From assembly GCA_030604885.1 (NCBI GenBank), contig JAUVUZ010000002.1, positions 1 through 64,000 of the forward strand: 64,000 nucleotides of DNA, in the 5' to 3' direction. This DNA comes from Alphaproteobacteria bacterium. Lineage in GTDB: Bacteria > Pseudomonadota > Alphaproteobacteria > Rhodospirillales > Rhodospirillaceae. Each line of letters opens with the position of its first letter. The stretch's first letter is position 1. The position numbers and the translations under genes are program-made. Shown here piece by piece: positions 15,733 through 25,310 of this stretch. The notes under the pieces were generated by a model. It was given only the letters and a program-made list of their open reading frames with translations. It was not told where the DNA came from and ran no database searches.

Positions 15733-16581
15733 GTGGCAAAGAAATACGTTCCCATGGCGATTGCCTACGATTTTGACGGCACTCTCGCTCCCGGGAATAT
15801 GCAGGAACACCAGTTCCTGCCGGATATCGCGATGACGGCGAAAGCGTTCTGGGGGGAGGTTAAGCGATTAACCAAGGAGCATCAGGCCGACGAAGTACTT
15901 GTGTATATGAATCTGATGTTGGAGAAGGCTACAGCTGCCCATGCTCCGGTCCGGAGGGAAGACTTCAAGGCGTGTGGGCGGACGATCCAACTCTTTGACG
16001 GCGTGCCAGAGTGGTTCGACCGAATTACCGAGTATGGCCGGAGCCAAGGCGTAAAAGTCGAGCACTTCCTCGTGTCGTCGGGCAATGCGGAGATTTTTGC
16101 TGGCACGCCGATCGCCCCAAAATTCACGCAGGTCTATGCGTCGAAGTTCATGTTCAACGAGATGGGAGCTCCGGTTTGGCCCGCGCTGGCGGTGAACTAC
16201 ACCACCAAAACGCAATATCTCTTCCGAATCAACAAAGGCGCTCACGATCTCAGCGACAGCACCAGCGTCAATCAGGTGATCGCCAAGAAAGATCGTGCCA
16301 TCCCCTTCGAAAACATGGTGTTTATCGGTGACGGAGCAACGGATATCCCGTGCTTCCGTCTCGTCAAGGACGAGGGCGGACTGTCCATCGCCGTCTATAA
16401 ACCTCGAGGGCATGGCGCCAGCACCAAGGCGAACGGCTTCTTGAATGCCGGCCGCGTGCACTGTGCCGTTCCCGCAATCTATACCGAGGATAGCGACCTC
16501 GACCGCATCATCAAGGCGCGTATCGATATGTTGGCCGCGCGAGCTAGGCTGGGTTCCTTAGTATCGGAGGTCCCGGGATGA
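15733..16581 (+). CDS. HAD-superfamily hydrolase embedded in the hsd operon
   Basis: A 282-residue protein with the HAD motifs I (YDFDGTLAP, nucleophile D13 and D15), II (FLVSSGNAE) and IV (FIGDGATDIPCF, about residues 196-207), plus a large helical cap between I and II. It starts at GTG 15733 with AAGGAG eight bases upstream, and its stop overlaps the hsdR start (ATGA). It likely dephosphorylates a small molecule, nucleotide or nucleic-acid end; no specific substrate can be read from the sequence. It is not a known core hsd gene, so it is a candidate accessory defence factor, possibly degrading a signal or repairing ends. Confidence 0.75.
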   Translation: MAKKYVPMAIAYDFDGTLAPGNMQEHQFLPDIAMTAKAFWGEVKRLTKEHQADEVLVYMNLMLEKATAAHAPVRREDFKACGRTIQLFDGVPEWFDRITEYGRSQGVKVEHFLVSSGNAEIFAGTPIAPKFTQVYASKFMFNEMGAPVWPALAVNYTTKTQYLFRINKGAHDLSDSTSVNQVIAKKDRAIPFENMVFIGDGATDIPCFRLVKDEGGLSIAVYKPRGHGASTKANGFLNAGRVHCAVPAIYTEDSDLDRIIKARIDMLAARARLGSLVSEVPG

Positions 16582-19500
16582 CTTTCGACGCTTGCGAGAA
16601 AATCCAGTCGCAAGTTCCGGCACTGCAGTTGCTGGTGGCCCTGGGATATCGTCCACTATCCCAGGCGGATGCGTTGGCCCTGCGCGGCGGCAAGCTGCGC
16701 AATGTGGTACTGGATGACGTGCTGGCCGAGCAGGTGTTGAAGATCAACCACTTCACTCACAAGGGAAAGGAATACGCCTTCGACTTGGCCGACGCGCACG
16801 AGGCGATCCGGCGGTTGAAGCCGACCCCCGACCGGGTGAAGGGGCTGACCACCACCAACCAGGAAATCTATGACGCCCTGATCCTGGGTACCACCATCGC
16901 CAAGACCATCGGCGGCGAGTCCAAAAGCTATTCCTTCCGCTTTGTCGATTGGGAAAACCCGGGAAACAACGTCTTCCACGTCGCGCCGGAAGTCCCGGTC
17001 GAACGCGCCGGCTCCACCCAGACACGGCGGTGCGATATCGTCGCTTACGTCAACGGCATCCCCTTCCTGGTCATCGAAAACAAGCGCCCGACCGAGTCCC
17101 TGAAGCGGGCAGGCAGTCAGTTAATCGGCTACCAGAGCGAAGACAACATCCCGCACCTCTTCCACTTCGCGCAGATGCTGCTGGTGATGAACCGGCGGGA
17201 GGCCCACTTTGCCACCGTCGGCACGCCCTGGAAGTTCTGGCAGGGCTGGCGGGACGAGGATGATCGTGACGAAGATATCGCGCCGCTGATCGACCGCACG
17301 CTCTCCTTGGCGGAGCAGGATGCCCTGTTCTCCGGCGACTTTGCCCAGGCGCGTGCCGAGTTCGAGGCGATGTCCGCCGCGGGGCCGCGCACGGTGACGG
17401 AGCAGGACAAGGCAATTTTCGCCCTCTGCCGTCCGGAACGTCTGTTGGACCTGATCCGCCGCTTTACGGTGTTCGACGGGGGTGATCGCAAGATCGCCCG
17501 CCATCAGCAGTATTTCGGCATCCTTGCGGCCCTGCGCCGAGTTCGGCAATTCGATACCAAGGGAGCGCGCAAAGGCGGCGTGATCTGGCACACGCAGGGC
17601 TCCGGCAAGTCCTTGACTATGGTGATGCTGGGGCGCGCCCTAGTGCTGGATCGCGATATTCCCAGCCCCCGGCTGATCATCGTCACCGACCGCGATGACC
17701 TCGACAAGCAGATCGAGGGCACTTTCCGTTCCTGCGAGATGACCCCGGTGCGGGCAAGCAGCGGTGCTGACCTGCGCAAACGCATCCAGAGCAAGGCTCC
17801 GCTGATCACCACCATCATCAACAAGTTCGAAACCGCCGCTCGCTCGGGCGTGGTGGACGAAGATGCCAACTTTTTCGTCCTGGTGGACGAAAGCCATCGC
17901 ACCCAGACCGGCCGCCATGGCGGCTACGGCAATTTCGCCATGCGGATGCACCGCATGCTGCCGCGCGCCTGCTACCTCGGCTTCACGGGCACACCGCTGC
18001 TGAAGAAGGAGAAGAGCACGTTCGCGACCTTTGGCGCGCCGATCCACACCTATACCATCGACCAGGCGGTCGCCGACGGCGCAGTGGTGCCGTTGCTTTA
18101 CGAGGGCCGATATGTCGAACAGGAGGTGAGCGGCGGCGTCATCGACAAGTGGTTCGAGCGGCTCAGCGAAGGGCTCACCGACGAACAGAAGGCTGACCTC
18201 AAGCGCAAGTTCTCACGCATGGACGTGCTGTCCAAAACCGGGCAAGCGGTCCGCGCCAAGGCGTTCGACATCTCCGAACACTACCGCAAGAATTGGCAGG
18301 GCACAGGCCTCAAGGCCCAGCTCGTCGCGCCGTCCAAGGCCGCCGCCATTCGTTTCAAGGAAGTTCTGGACGAGATCGGTCACGTCAGCAGCGAGATCAT
18401 CATCTCTCCTCCCGACGACAACGAAGGCAACGAGGAAGTCGATAAGGAGTCCAAGGATCTGGTGCGTGCCTTTTGGGCCAAGATGATGACGCGCTACAAA
18501 TCCGAGACGGACTACAGCCGCCAGATTACCGAGGCATTCCAAACGGCGGGGAGCCCGGAAATTCTGATCGTCGTATCGAAGCTGCTGACCGGTTTCGATG
18601 CACCGCGCAATACCGTGCTCTATCTCTGCAAATCCATGAAGGAGCACACCTTGTTGCAGGCGATCGCGCGGGTCAACCGGCTGTTCCAGGACAAGGACGA
18701 CGAGGAGGACGACCGTAAACCCTTCGGCTTCATTATGGATTACGAAGGACTGCTGGGAGAGCTCGACAAGGCGTTGACCGCCTATGGCGCCCTTGCCGAT
18801 TACGATGCCAACGACCTGATCGGCACGGTCCACGACATCCGCGAGGAAATCCGTCGGCTGCCGCAGTTGCACGATCATCTCTGGGGCATCTTCGACCCCA
18901 TCGCCAACAAGAAGGACATGGAGCTTCTCGAACAGCTTCTGGCGGACGATGCCGTTCGGCACGACTTTTACGACCGCTTACGGGCCTTCAGCCGGTGCTT
19001 GCACATCGCCCTGTCGTCGGAGAAGTTCTACGAGGTGTTCTCCGCGGAGAAGATCGCGGCGCTGAAGGGGGACTGGAAGCAGTTCTCGGAACTCAAAAGA
19101 TCCGTGCAGGTCCGCTATCAGGAAACCGTGGACGTGCGGGAATACGAACCGAAGATCCAGAAGCTCCTCGACGATCATGTTGTGGCGATGCCGGCGGAAA
19201 CCATCATCGAACTCGTCAACATCAACGACCCCGCCGCGCTTACCGCCGTCGTCGAGGAAGCCGGAATTTCTTCGGCCTCGAAAGCCGATCGCATCGCCAG
19301 CGCAACGCGGCGGACGATTTCGGAACGGATGGAGGAAGACCCGGCGATTTATCGCCGCTTCTCCGAAATGCTGGAAGAGACCATTCGCGACTATCGAGAG
19401 AAGCGCATCTCCGAGCGCGAATACCTCAACCACGTCCTCGATCTGACCAATAAGGTGACGAAAAGGGACCGGGGGCGGGCGATTCCGGCCTCGATCAAGC

Positions 19501-19802
19501 ACGATGATGATGCCCAGGCCTGCTTCGGTCTGCTGGATGGAATGCTGACGCGCCAAGGCGGAGAGGCGGTCGGTGCGGAGGAGGCTGCGGAAATCGCCCA
19601 GTCCCTGATGGCGATCGTCAAATCTCATCTTATCGTCGATGTCTGGTCGAACGAGGTCGCCCAGAATGGGATGATTTCCGCGATAGAGGACTACTGCTAC
19701 GACGTGCTGCGCGGTGAAAAGGAAATTCCCATCACCGAAGCGGTCCTGGACGATCTGGGGCAGAAGGTGATGAATCTGGCGCGGGCAAGGTTCCCCTCAT
19801 GA
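16578..19802 (+). CDS. hsdR: Type I restriction endonuclease subunit HsdR
   Basis: The 1074-residue protein has an N-terminal endonuclease domain with the PD-(D/E)XK residues in RRCDIVAYVNGIPFLVIENKRP (about residues 150-171). A superfamily 2 translocase follows, with Walker A HTQGSGKS (about 336-343), VDESHRTQ (about 435-442) and GFTGTPLL. Later helicase motifs include SKLLTGFDAP and QAIARVNR. A C-terminal helical domain interacts with the methyltransferase core. It translocates DNA and cleaves unmodified DNA. It overlaps both neighbours by four bases. Confidence 0.95.
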   Translation: MTFDACEKIQSQVPALQLLVALGYRPLSQADALALRGGKLRNVVLDDVLAEQVLKINHFTHKGKEYAFDLADAHEAIRRLKPTPDRVKGLTTTNQEIYDALILGTTIAKTIGGESKSYSFRFVDWENPGNNVFHVAPEVPVERAGSTQTRRCDIVAYVNGIPFLVIENKRPTESLKRAGSQLIGYQSEDNIPHLFHFAQMLLVMNRREAHFATVGTPWKFWQGWRDEDDRDEDIAPLIDRTLSLAEQDALFSGDFAQARAEFEAMSAAGPRTVTEQDKAIFALCRPERLLDLIRRFTVFDGGDRKIARHQQYFGILAALRRVRQFDTKGARKGGVIWHTQGSGKSLTMVMLGRALVLDRDIPSPRLIIVTDRDDLDKQIEGTFRSCEMTPVRASSGADLRKRIQSKAPLITTIINKFETAARSGVVDEDANFFVLVDESHRTQTGRHGGYGNFAMRMHRMLPRACYLGFTGTPLLKKEKSTFATFGAPIHTYTIDQAVADGAVVPLLYEGRYVEQEVSGGVIDKWFERLSEGLTDEQKADLKRKFSRMDVLSKTGQAVRAKAFDISEHYRKNWQGTGLKAQLVAPSKAAAIRFKEVLDEIGHVSSEIIISPPDDNEGNEEVDKESKDLVRAFWAKMMTRYKSETDYSRQITEAFQTAGSPEILIVVSKLLTGFDAPRNTVLYLCKSMKEHTLLQAIARVNRLFQDKDDEEDDRKPFGFIMDYEGLLGELDKALTAYGALADYDANDLIGTVHDIREEIRRLPQLHDHLWGIFDPIANKKDMELLEQLLADDAVRHDFYDRLRAFSRCLHIALSSEKFYEVFSAEKIAALKGDWKQFSELKRSVQVRYQETVDVREYEPKIQKLLDDHVVAMPAETIIELVNINDPAALTAVVEEAGISSASKADRIASATRRTISERMEEDPAIYRRFSEMLEETIRDYREKRISEREYLNHVLDLTNKVTKRDRGRAIPASIKHDDDAQACFGLLDGMLTRQGGEAVGAEEAAEIAQSLMAIVKSHLIVDVWSNEVAQNGMISAIEDYCYDVLRGEKEIPITEAVLDDLGQKVMNLARARFPS

Positions 19803-20515
19803 CTGGGGAAACCGGCTTGGTCCGCTACGGGGAACACGAGATTGCGTTCTCGGTGATTCGCCGGGCGCGCAAAACGCTGGGCATCACCGTGGCGCCCGAT
19901 GCCGAGGTCGTCGTCGCGGCCCCCATGGAGGCGACCCCGGAAGACATCGCCGCACAGGTTCGTAAGCGAGCGGCGTGGGTACTGCGGCAGCAGGGTGTGT
20001 TCGGCCAGTATCTGCCGCGCACGCCGGAGCGGCGCTTCGTGCCGGGCGAGACTCACTTGTTCCTGGGGCGGCAATATCGGCTGAAGGTGGTGCCGGACAT
20101 CCGGAATGACGTAACCGCGGTGCGCGGTTTCTTCATCGTGCGCAGCCATCACCCGAAGCATCCGGAAGTCACCCGCGAATTGCTGACCAGCTGGCTGCGG
20201 CAACAGGCGGTGGAGACGTTCCGGCAGCGCCTGGAGAAGGCTCTCGCCCTGTTCCCTTTACCTGAGGACTGTCGGCCGCTCCAGGTGATCGTACGCGATC
20301 TGAAGATGCGCTGGGGGTCGATGTCTTCCGGCCGCAGGTTGACCCTGAACGTCAAGCTGATCCAGGCCCCCGTGGATACCATCGACTACGTCATCGTCCA
20401 CGAGCTGTGTCATGTCCTGCAACCCAATCATGGCCCGGAGTTCTATGACCTTCTGAACCGGATCATGCCGGACTGGAGGAATAGAAAAGTGCGTTTGGAG
20501 CGCGCTTTATCCTGA
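19799..20515 (+). CDS. YgjP/DUF45-family (M48-like) metallopeptidase
   Basis: The 238-residue protein matches the YgjP metal-dependent hydrolase family: SVIRRARKTLGITVAPDAEVVVAAP at the N-terminus and the zinc motif VHELCHVLQPNHGPEFYDLL (HExxH at about 201-205, third ligand H further on). DUF45 genes are often found directly downstream of hsdR in type I systems, as here, with a four-base overlap. The role is unproven; a protease that trims or regulates HsdR or processes DNA-protein adducts is a reasonable guess. Confidence 0.85.
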   Translation: MTGETGLVRYGEHEIAFSVIRRARKTLGITVAPDAEVVVAAPMEATPEDIAAQVRKRAAWVLRQQGVFGQYLPRTPERRFVPGETHLFLGRQYRLKVVPDIRNDVTAVRGFFIVRSHHPKHPEVTRELLTSWLRQQAVETFRQRLEKALALFPLPEDCRPLQVIVRDLKMRWGSMSSGRRLTLNVKLIQAPVDTIDYVIVHELCHVLQPNHGPEFYDLLNRIMPDWRNRKVRLERALS

Positions 20516-20576
20516 TGCGTGCATTGTCGGGTTGCATGCCGCAGTTTAGGCTGAGCCGTCTGTTCAAGGGGGAAAC

Positions 20577-22385
20577 ATGTCAACACAGCGCTATTCGGTG
20601 ACGCCACACCCGATCGAAACCCTGCTGACATGGGTGAAGTCCGGCGAGATCGCCATTCCGGAAATTCAGCGCCCTTTCGTGTGGGAGGCCACCAAGGTCC
20701 GCAATCTACTGGATTCCCTCTATCAGGGCTTTCCCGTCGGTTATTTGATCGCTTGGCGCAATCCGTCGGTGCGCCTGAAGGACGGCACTACGTCCTCAGG
20801 TAAACGCATTCTGATCGATGGCCAGCAGCGGGTGACGGCGCTTATGGCGGCGCTTCTCGGGCAGGAGGTTTTGACCAAGGACTATGAAACCGTCCGTATC
20901 CGGATCGCCTTCAATCCGGTCGAGGAAACCTTTGAAGTTTCCAACCCGGCAATTCAGAAGGATGCCGCCTGGATTCCCGACCTCGCAGAGGTGTTCGCCC
21001 CGAATGCCAGCCTCTTCGAGTTGACGGACGCCTACGCCGAACGCAATCCCCAAGCGGATAGACGGCGCGTTTCCCGTGTCCTCGAGAAGGTCCGCAAGAT
21101 CATCAACAATCACGTCGGGATCATCGAACTCGCCGAGGATCTGGATATCGAAACGGTGACGGAAATCTTCATCCGCGTGAACTCGGCCGGTGCTGCATTG
21201 AGCCAGGCGGACTTCGCCATGTCGAAGATCGCGGCGAACGACACTTACGATGGGACCCTGCTGCGCAAGGCGATCGACTATTTCTGCCATTTGGCCGTGG
21301 CGCCGGAGTTCTTCTCCCGCATTGAGAAGGGCGATAAGGCATTCGCCGCTTCCGAGTTTTTCGACAAGATGAAGTGGCTGAAGGGCGTCAACGACGATCT
21401 CTACGACCCGTCGTACACCGATATGCTGCGCGTTGCGTTTACCTCGGAATTTCGTCGAGGCAAGTTGCAGGATCTGGTCGCCCTGCTCTCCGGCAGAAAT
21501 TTTGAAACGAAACAGTATGAAGCGGTGGTGGCCGAGGAGTCTTTTGCTCGGTTGAAGGCGGGCATTCTGAACTTCATCAACGAGACGCACTTCGATCGCC
21601 TGATGATGATCCTTCGCTCGGCGGGCTTCCTGACGTCAGCGATGATTCGCAGTCAGAATGCAGTCAACTTTGCCTATATCCTCTATCTACGCGGGCGTGA
21701 GGAAAAGATGCCCGCTGCGGAGTTGGAGCAGCTGGTGCGTCGCTGGTATGTGATGTCGGTTCTGCGAGGCCGCTACGCCGGAAACCCGGAGAGTACGTTC
21801 GACTACGATATCCGCCAGATTGATGCCCGCGGCCTTGTCACCTATGCCAATGCCGTGATTGACGCGGAAATGAGCGAGAGTTTCTGGACGGCGCTTCTCC
21901 CCCAGGAATTGGAAACCTCTTCTGCGGCGAGTCCGATGTTCCTCGTCTTTCAAGCGGCACAGGTCAAATTGGGCGATCGCGGCTTTCTGTCCCGGGACAT
22001 CACAGTGCGCGATCTGCTGCTGAATCGGCGCGACGTACATCATGTCTTTCCGAGGAACTATCTGAAAGGATTAGGACTGTCTCGGGGGCAGTACAATCAG
22101 ATTGCCAATTTCGTTTTGGCTCAGACTGAGATCAACATCGCCATCGGCGATAAATCTCCGACGACATATTTCGCCGATCTGGTCCGCCAGTGCAGCGGGG
22201 GCGATAAGCGTTACGGCGGCATTGTCGAGATGGATGCCCTTCGCGACAACCTTCGTATGAACTGTCTTCCCGAGGAGATGCTCGATGAAGGCGGCCTGGA
22301 CTATGATGACTTTCTGGAACGGCGCCGCCTTTTGATGGCTCAGAAAATTCGGGCGTATTTTGAGGGCCTGAGCTCAGAAGAATGA
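20577..22385 (+). CDS. GmrSD-like DUF262/HNH-type restriction protein
   Basis: The 602-residue protein has an N-terminal DUF262 domain with the family motifs [11 protein letters not shown] (about residues 23-33) and [12 protein letters not shown] (about 79-90). The C-terminal region carries a DUF1524-type HNH signature ([13 protein letters not shown], about 486-498). This is the layout of GmrSD/BrxU-type IV restriction proteins, which hydrolyse nucleotide via the DUF262 domain and cleave modified DNA. It lies 62 bp after the YgjP gene, separated by a short gap, so it may have its own translation signals but belongs to the same defence cluster. Confidence 0.8.
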   Translation: MSTQRYSVTPHPIETLLTWVKSGEIAIPEIQRPFVWEATKVRNLLDSLYQGFPVGYLIAWRNPSVRLKDGTTSSGKRILIDGQQRVTALMAALLGQEVLTKDYETVRIRIAFNPVEETFEVSNPAIQKDAAWIPDLAEVFAPNASLFELTDAYAERNPQADRRRVSRVLEKVRKIINNHVGIIELAEDLDIETVTEIFIRVNSAGAALSQADFAMSKIAANDTYDGTLLRKAIDYFCHLAVAPEFFSRIEKGDKAFAASEFFDKMKWLKGVNDDLYDPSYTDMLRVAFTSEFRRGKLQDLVALLSGRNFETKQYEAVVAEESFARLKAGILNFINETHFDRLMMILRSAGFLTSAMIRSQNAVNFAYILYLRGREEKMPAAELEQLVRRWYVMSVLRGRYAGNPESTFDYDIRQIDARGLVTYANAVIDAEMSESFWTALLPQELETSSAASPMFLVFQAAQVKLGDRGFLSRDITVRDLLLNRRDVHHVFPRNYLKGLGLSRGQYNQIANFVLAQTEINIAIGDKSPTTYFADLVRQCSGGDKRYGGIVEMDALRDNLRMNCLPEEMLDEGGLDYDDFLERRRLLMAQKIRAYFEGLSSEE

Positions 22386-22507
22386 TTGGATGGCGTTCGC
22401 CCATGTTCTTTGGTAATCGGCTCACTCTGATGGGCTGATTGATGGGTTATTCTGGCATTACTTCTGTAGGCAGTATATTTTCTAGATCGTAAGCGGACAC
22501 CCTCGAA

Positions 22508-23794
22508 TCATGAGTGGTTGGATGCGGTGATCACGTTGCTTGTATCGGTGATATCGAAAGTGGGAGCGGATTTGCGGATGACGTCGGCGACGTAGCTTTC
22601 CGCTAGGTGCCCGTAGTGGCGTTCCACCATGCGGGTGTCGCGGTGCCCGAGGTTCTCCGCGACGGCCATCAATGGAGCACCGGCCATGATGGTCAGGCTG
22701 GCCCAAGTATGGCGCAGTTCGTGGAAGGTGAAGTCTTGGTCCAAGCCGGCCCGTTTTACGGCATCCTTGAATGCACGGAAGTGAAGGTCGCGAGCCCAAC
22801 TGGAACCATCCGATCGGCGGAGGAGGGGGGCTTCGGGGCGCTGGCCGAGAGTGAGCGCCTTGCAGAAGGCAATACCTTCATCAGTCAAGAAGATGTGTCG
22901 GGCTTTACCACTTTTGCTGCGCACCACGTGCAAGGAACCTGAATCGAGATTGAAGTCGCGTACCTCAAAGGCACAGAGCTCCCCATAGCGGGCACCAGTC
23001 AGCAAAGCCAACTGGACTAGCTTTCTCAGATCGGGTGGGCACGTGTTGATCAGGCGTTTTGCTTCGTCGCGGTTGAGGAAGCGTGATCGCGGCTTTTCTG
23101 TGCCGGCGAAGAGCTGAAGGCGAGCCCACGCGTTGTTGCTCGAGATTTTTCCGTCCCGCCACGCCCGGTTGAGCGCAGCTCGCAGAGTCACAAGGTGGCG
23201 GTTGGCGCGCAGTTGGCGCTTGCGTTGCGCCTCCAGGGGATTCGGGTCCTCTTCTCGGTATTTGATTTCCTTGTCTTTCTTGCCGCTACGGAGACGCGGT
23301 GGCTCGTCGGCGATCGTCTGGTGCCAGGCTAGGAGCCGCTGCGGCGTCAGTTTCTCACAGTCGATCTTCCCAAGCTTGGGGATGATATAGGCATCAACGT
23401 AGGTGCGCAGATGCTTAAAGGATTTCCGATGGGACTTCACCCAGGTCAGGTAGTCTTCCATGCAATCGGCGACGGTGTATGCCCCACGGGCGCTACGAAT
23501 GCCGCCGTTGGCGATGACCTGGAACCAGTCTCTTGCCTTGGCTTGAGCCTGCTCGAACGTCAGGGCGGTGATGCCATCGGCATCCATGGCGTCGTCGGCG
23601 GGACCCAACCTGGTCTGTTTCTGCTGCCCGGCGTCGCTCCGGAAACGGGCGACCCAACTCCCGCCTTCCTGGTTGCGGCGGTATCCCAGATAGCACCCCT
23701 TGGTGATTTTCATCCAATGCGGTTCGGTCTGCACCGGAAGCTTCAGTCTTGCACTGCGGCTGTCGATTTTGGGGTTGCGAAGCGTGCGGGCCAT
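22508..23794 (-). CDS. int: Tyrosine integrase of island 1
   Basis: The 428-residue protein has a DUF4102-free N-terminal arm, a SAM-like core-binding domain (TVADCMEDYLTWVKSHRKS) and a catalytic domain with R269 (GARYGEL), HELRH (358-362), H384 (GHRDT) and the nucleophile Y394 (RHYGHL). It should integrate at the tRNA-Gly 3' end located 155 bp away at 23949-23987. An upstream GTG in the same frame (23866) would add 24 residues; ATG at 23794 better matches the family N-terminus, although neither has a strong ribosome-binding site. A 122-bp gap separates it from the convergent GmrSD-like gene. Confidence 0.9.
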   Translation of the reverse strand: MARTLRNPKIDSRSARLKLPVQTEPHWMKITKGCYLGYRRNQEGGSWVARFRSDAGQQKQTRLGPADDAMDADGITALTFEQAQAKARDWFQVIANGGIRSARGAYTVADCMEDYLTWVKSHRKSFKHLRTYVDAYIIPKLGKIDCEKLTPQRLLAWHQTIADEPPRLRSGKKDKEIKYREEDPNPLEAQRKRQLRANRHLVTLRAALNRAWRDGKISSNNAWARLQLFAGTEKPRSRFLNRDEAKRLINTCPPDLRKLVQLALLTGARYGELCAFEVRDFNLDSGSLHVVRSKSGKARHIFLTDEGIAFCKALTLGQRPEAPLLRRSDGSSWARDLHFRAFKDAVKRAGLDQDFTFHELRHTWASLTIMAGAPLMAVAENLGHRDTRMVERHYGHLAESYVADVIRKSAPTFDITDTSNVITASNHS

Positions 23795-23948
23795 GGTGTT
23801 TGCGAGCCAGATCTCTGCGGAAATTTTGCGGAAAAACCGCTGCTGAACGAGGGAGAACGATAACACATAGGCTGGAAATAAGCCATTGAAATATAATTGT
23901 TCATCGTTGTTCGCTGCTGTCCGAAAAAGGCCTTGTCGCCCTTTCCCA

Positions 23949-23987
23949 AGCTTACGACGAGGGTTCGATTCCCTTCACCCGCTCCAA
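23949..23987 (+). repeat. 39-bp tRNA-Gly 3'-end fragment (attachment site, island 1/island 2 junction)
   Basis: AGCTTACGACGAGGGTTCGA followed by TTCCCTTCACCCGCTCCAA. It contains the T-arm (GAGGG TTCGATT CCCTT), the 3' acceptor strand CACCCGC and TCCA, as in alphaproteobacterial tRNA-Gly. The matching 5' acceptor GCGGGTG is absent in the ~75 bp upstream, so this is not an intact tRNA. An identical copy but for one base lies at 46521-46559 in the same orientation. The two are the likely att sites of tandem islands. Confidence 0.85.
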
Positions 23988-24064
23988 GCTTTCTGCGGCT
24001 CTCCAGCCGATTTTCTCGAATTTTCGTGGATTATTGGACCAAGCTTGATGGTCCAAATGTGTCC

Positions 24065-24328
24065 GCCCGTTCCGGGATTCGAGGGAAGGCGCACATAGCC
24101 AGCATCGACGCGCGCGGCACTTATCAATACCGCGCTAGGAACCGCCGCAAGGTCGGCAATCGTGTCGTCATCATTTTCCAAAACCTCACCAACCTGACTG
24201 ACGCGCAGACCTGGGCGATGATTCAGGGGAAAGTGGTTAGCGACGAATACGTGGACCGTAAGTTGGTCCAGGCAACCACCGTCCGGCAAAGGAACGAAGT
24301 GACAGCCCCACGGTCTCCGCTCCAGTAA
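24065..24328 (+). pseudogene. Truncated N-terminal remnant of a second tyrosine integrase
   Basis: The plus-strand translation between about 24089 and 24328 contains HIASIDARGTYQYRARNRRK, then TDAQTWAMIQGKVVSDEYVDRK and ATTVRQ, the arm-type DNA-binding and early SAM-like region of phage/ICE integrases. The match stops there, so the catalytic domain is gone. It lies 100 bp inside the tRNA-Gly fragment at 23949-23987, the position expected for island 2's own integrase. It differs from the intact integrase at 22508-23794. Confidence 0.6.
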
Positions 24329-24494
24329 GGCTTGCCTCATGGCGCTGGCGTCTCCAGCCCATCGTGGTAGATTGGCAGCCACCTATGCCGATGAAACGTG
24401 TTGTTTGTGCGCGTCCACCGGCGCCGTCTCTGCTGCGCGACTTGCTCAAGGCGCAGATGAAGCTCGATCCATGAAGTCAAGGGGAACGTCTGGA

Positions 24495-25211
24495 ATGGAA
24501 TATAAATTCGAAGGGCGGAAAGATTCTGGGCCGATGTGGCGGGGGACCGAGGAGGCGACCGCGAAATTCAAGGAGCTCCAGTATACGGAGGCGGATTTCT
24601 ACGACCATTTCCCCTGCTTTACGAGCGCTAAGAATATCTCCAGGTTCATATCGTTCTACGAGCTGTATAAAAAGACGCTGGGGATTTCGGGGCATATTGC
24701 CGAGGTGGGGGTGTTTCGCGGGGCGGTATCGTTCTTCTTCGCGAAGCTCGCGCTCCTGCACGAGCCTGCGGGGCTGACGCTGGTCCATGGGTTCGATTGG
24801 TTCCGGGAACCCGACGGAAGCACTCCCGCTTATCCCAGTCCCGCATACTATTACGAACCCTACGAGCGGATCTCCACGACCGTCAACGTCCAGGGGTATC
24901 AAAATCATCTTCTGATTCACAAGCTCAACGTGTTGACCGAGTTGGAGGACTTCTTCAAGGAAAACGATTACCTCCAATTCAAGATCGTATTCCTCGATGC
25001 CGGCACCTACGATCTCGTGGCGAAGTGCATTCAGGAGTTCTGGCCCCGGCTGTCGGTGGGCGGGATCATGATTTTCGACCAGTTCAACTTCGAGGTCGCT
25101 CCGGGCGAGACGATTGCCGCGCGCGAATTCCTCCCGGAGGATGCAGTCATCCGTACGCTGCCGAATGGTTGGATGCCGACGGCCTATGTCATCAAGGGGG
25201 AACGGGTGTAG
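24495..25211 (+). CDS. TylF-like class I SAM-dependent methyltransferase
   Basis: A 238-residue protein with a SAM-binding motif I in IAEVGVFRGAVSFFFAKL and a downstream FLDAGTYDLV and GGIMIFDQFNF motif, consistent with the TylF/macrocin O-methyltransferase-like fold. ATG at 24495 is chosen because AAGGGG precedes it by ~10 nt; an in-frame ATG at 24471 would add eight residues. It opens the glycan locus and probably methylates a sugar hydroxyl. The substrate cannot be deduced. Upstream sequence 24329-24494 holds no other gene I can support. Confidence 0.65.
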   Translation: MEYKFEGRKDSGPMWRGTEEATAKFKELQYTEADFYDHFPCFTSAKNISRFISFYELYKKTLGISGHIAEVGVFRGAVSFFFAKLALLHEPAGLTLVHGFDWFREPDGSTPAYPSPAYYYEPYERISTTVNVQGYQNHLLIHKLNVLTELEDFFKENDYLQFKIVFLDAGTYDLVAKCIQEFWPRLSVGGIMIFDQFNFEVAPGETIAAREFLPEDAVIRTLPNGWMPTAYVIKGERV

Positions 25212-25310
25212 CGTCTGTCCCGCCGCTCAGGGCGTGGGTCGAAGTGTGCCGGAGGGGCTGCGGGCGCTTCAGGGACGCGCGTCACGTATCTGCCGATGAA
25301 GGAGACAACG

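Noticed and set aside
23941-23987. Intact tRNA-Gly gene
   Set aside because: Only the T-arm, acceptor 3' strand and CCA fit; the 5' acceptor GCGGGTG and D-arm are missing upstream.
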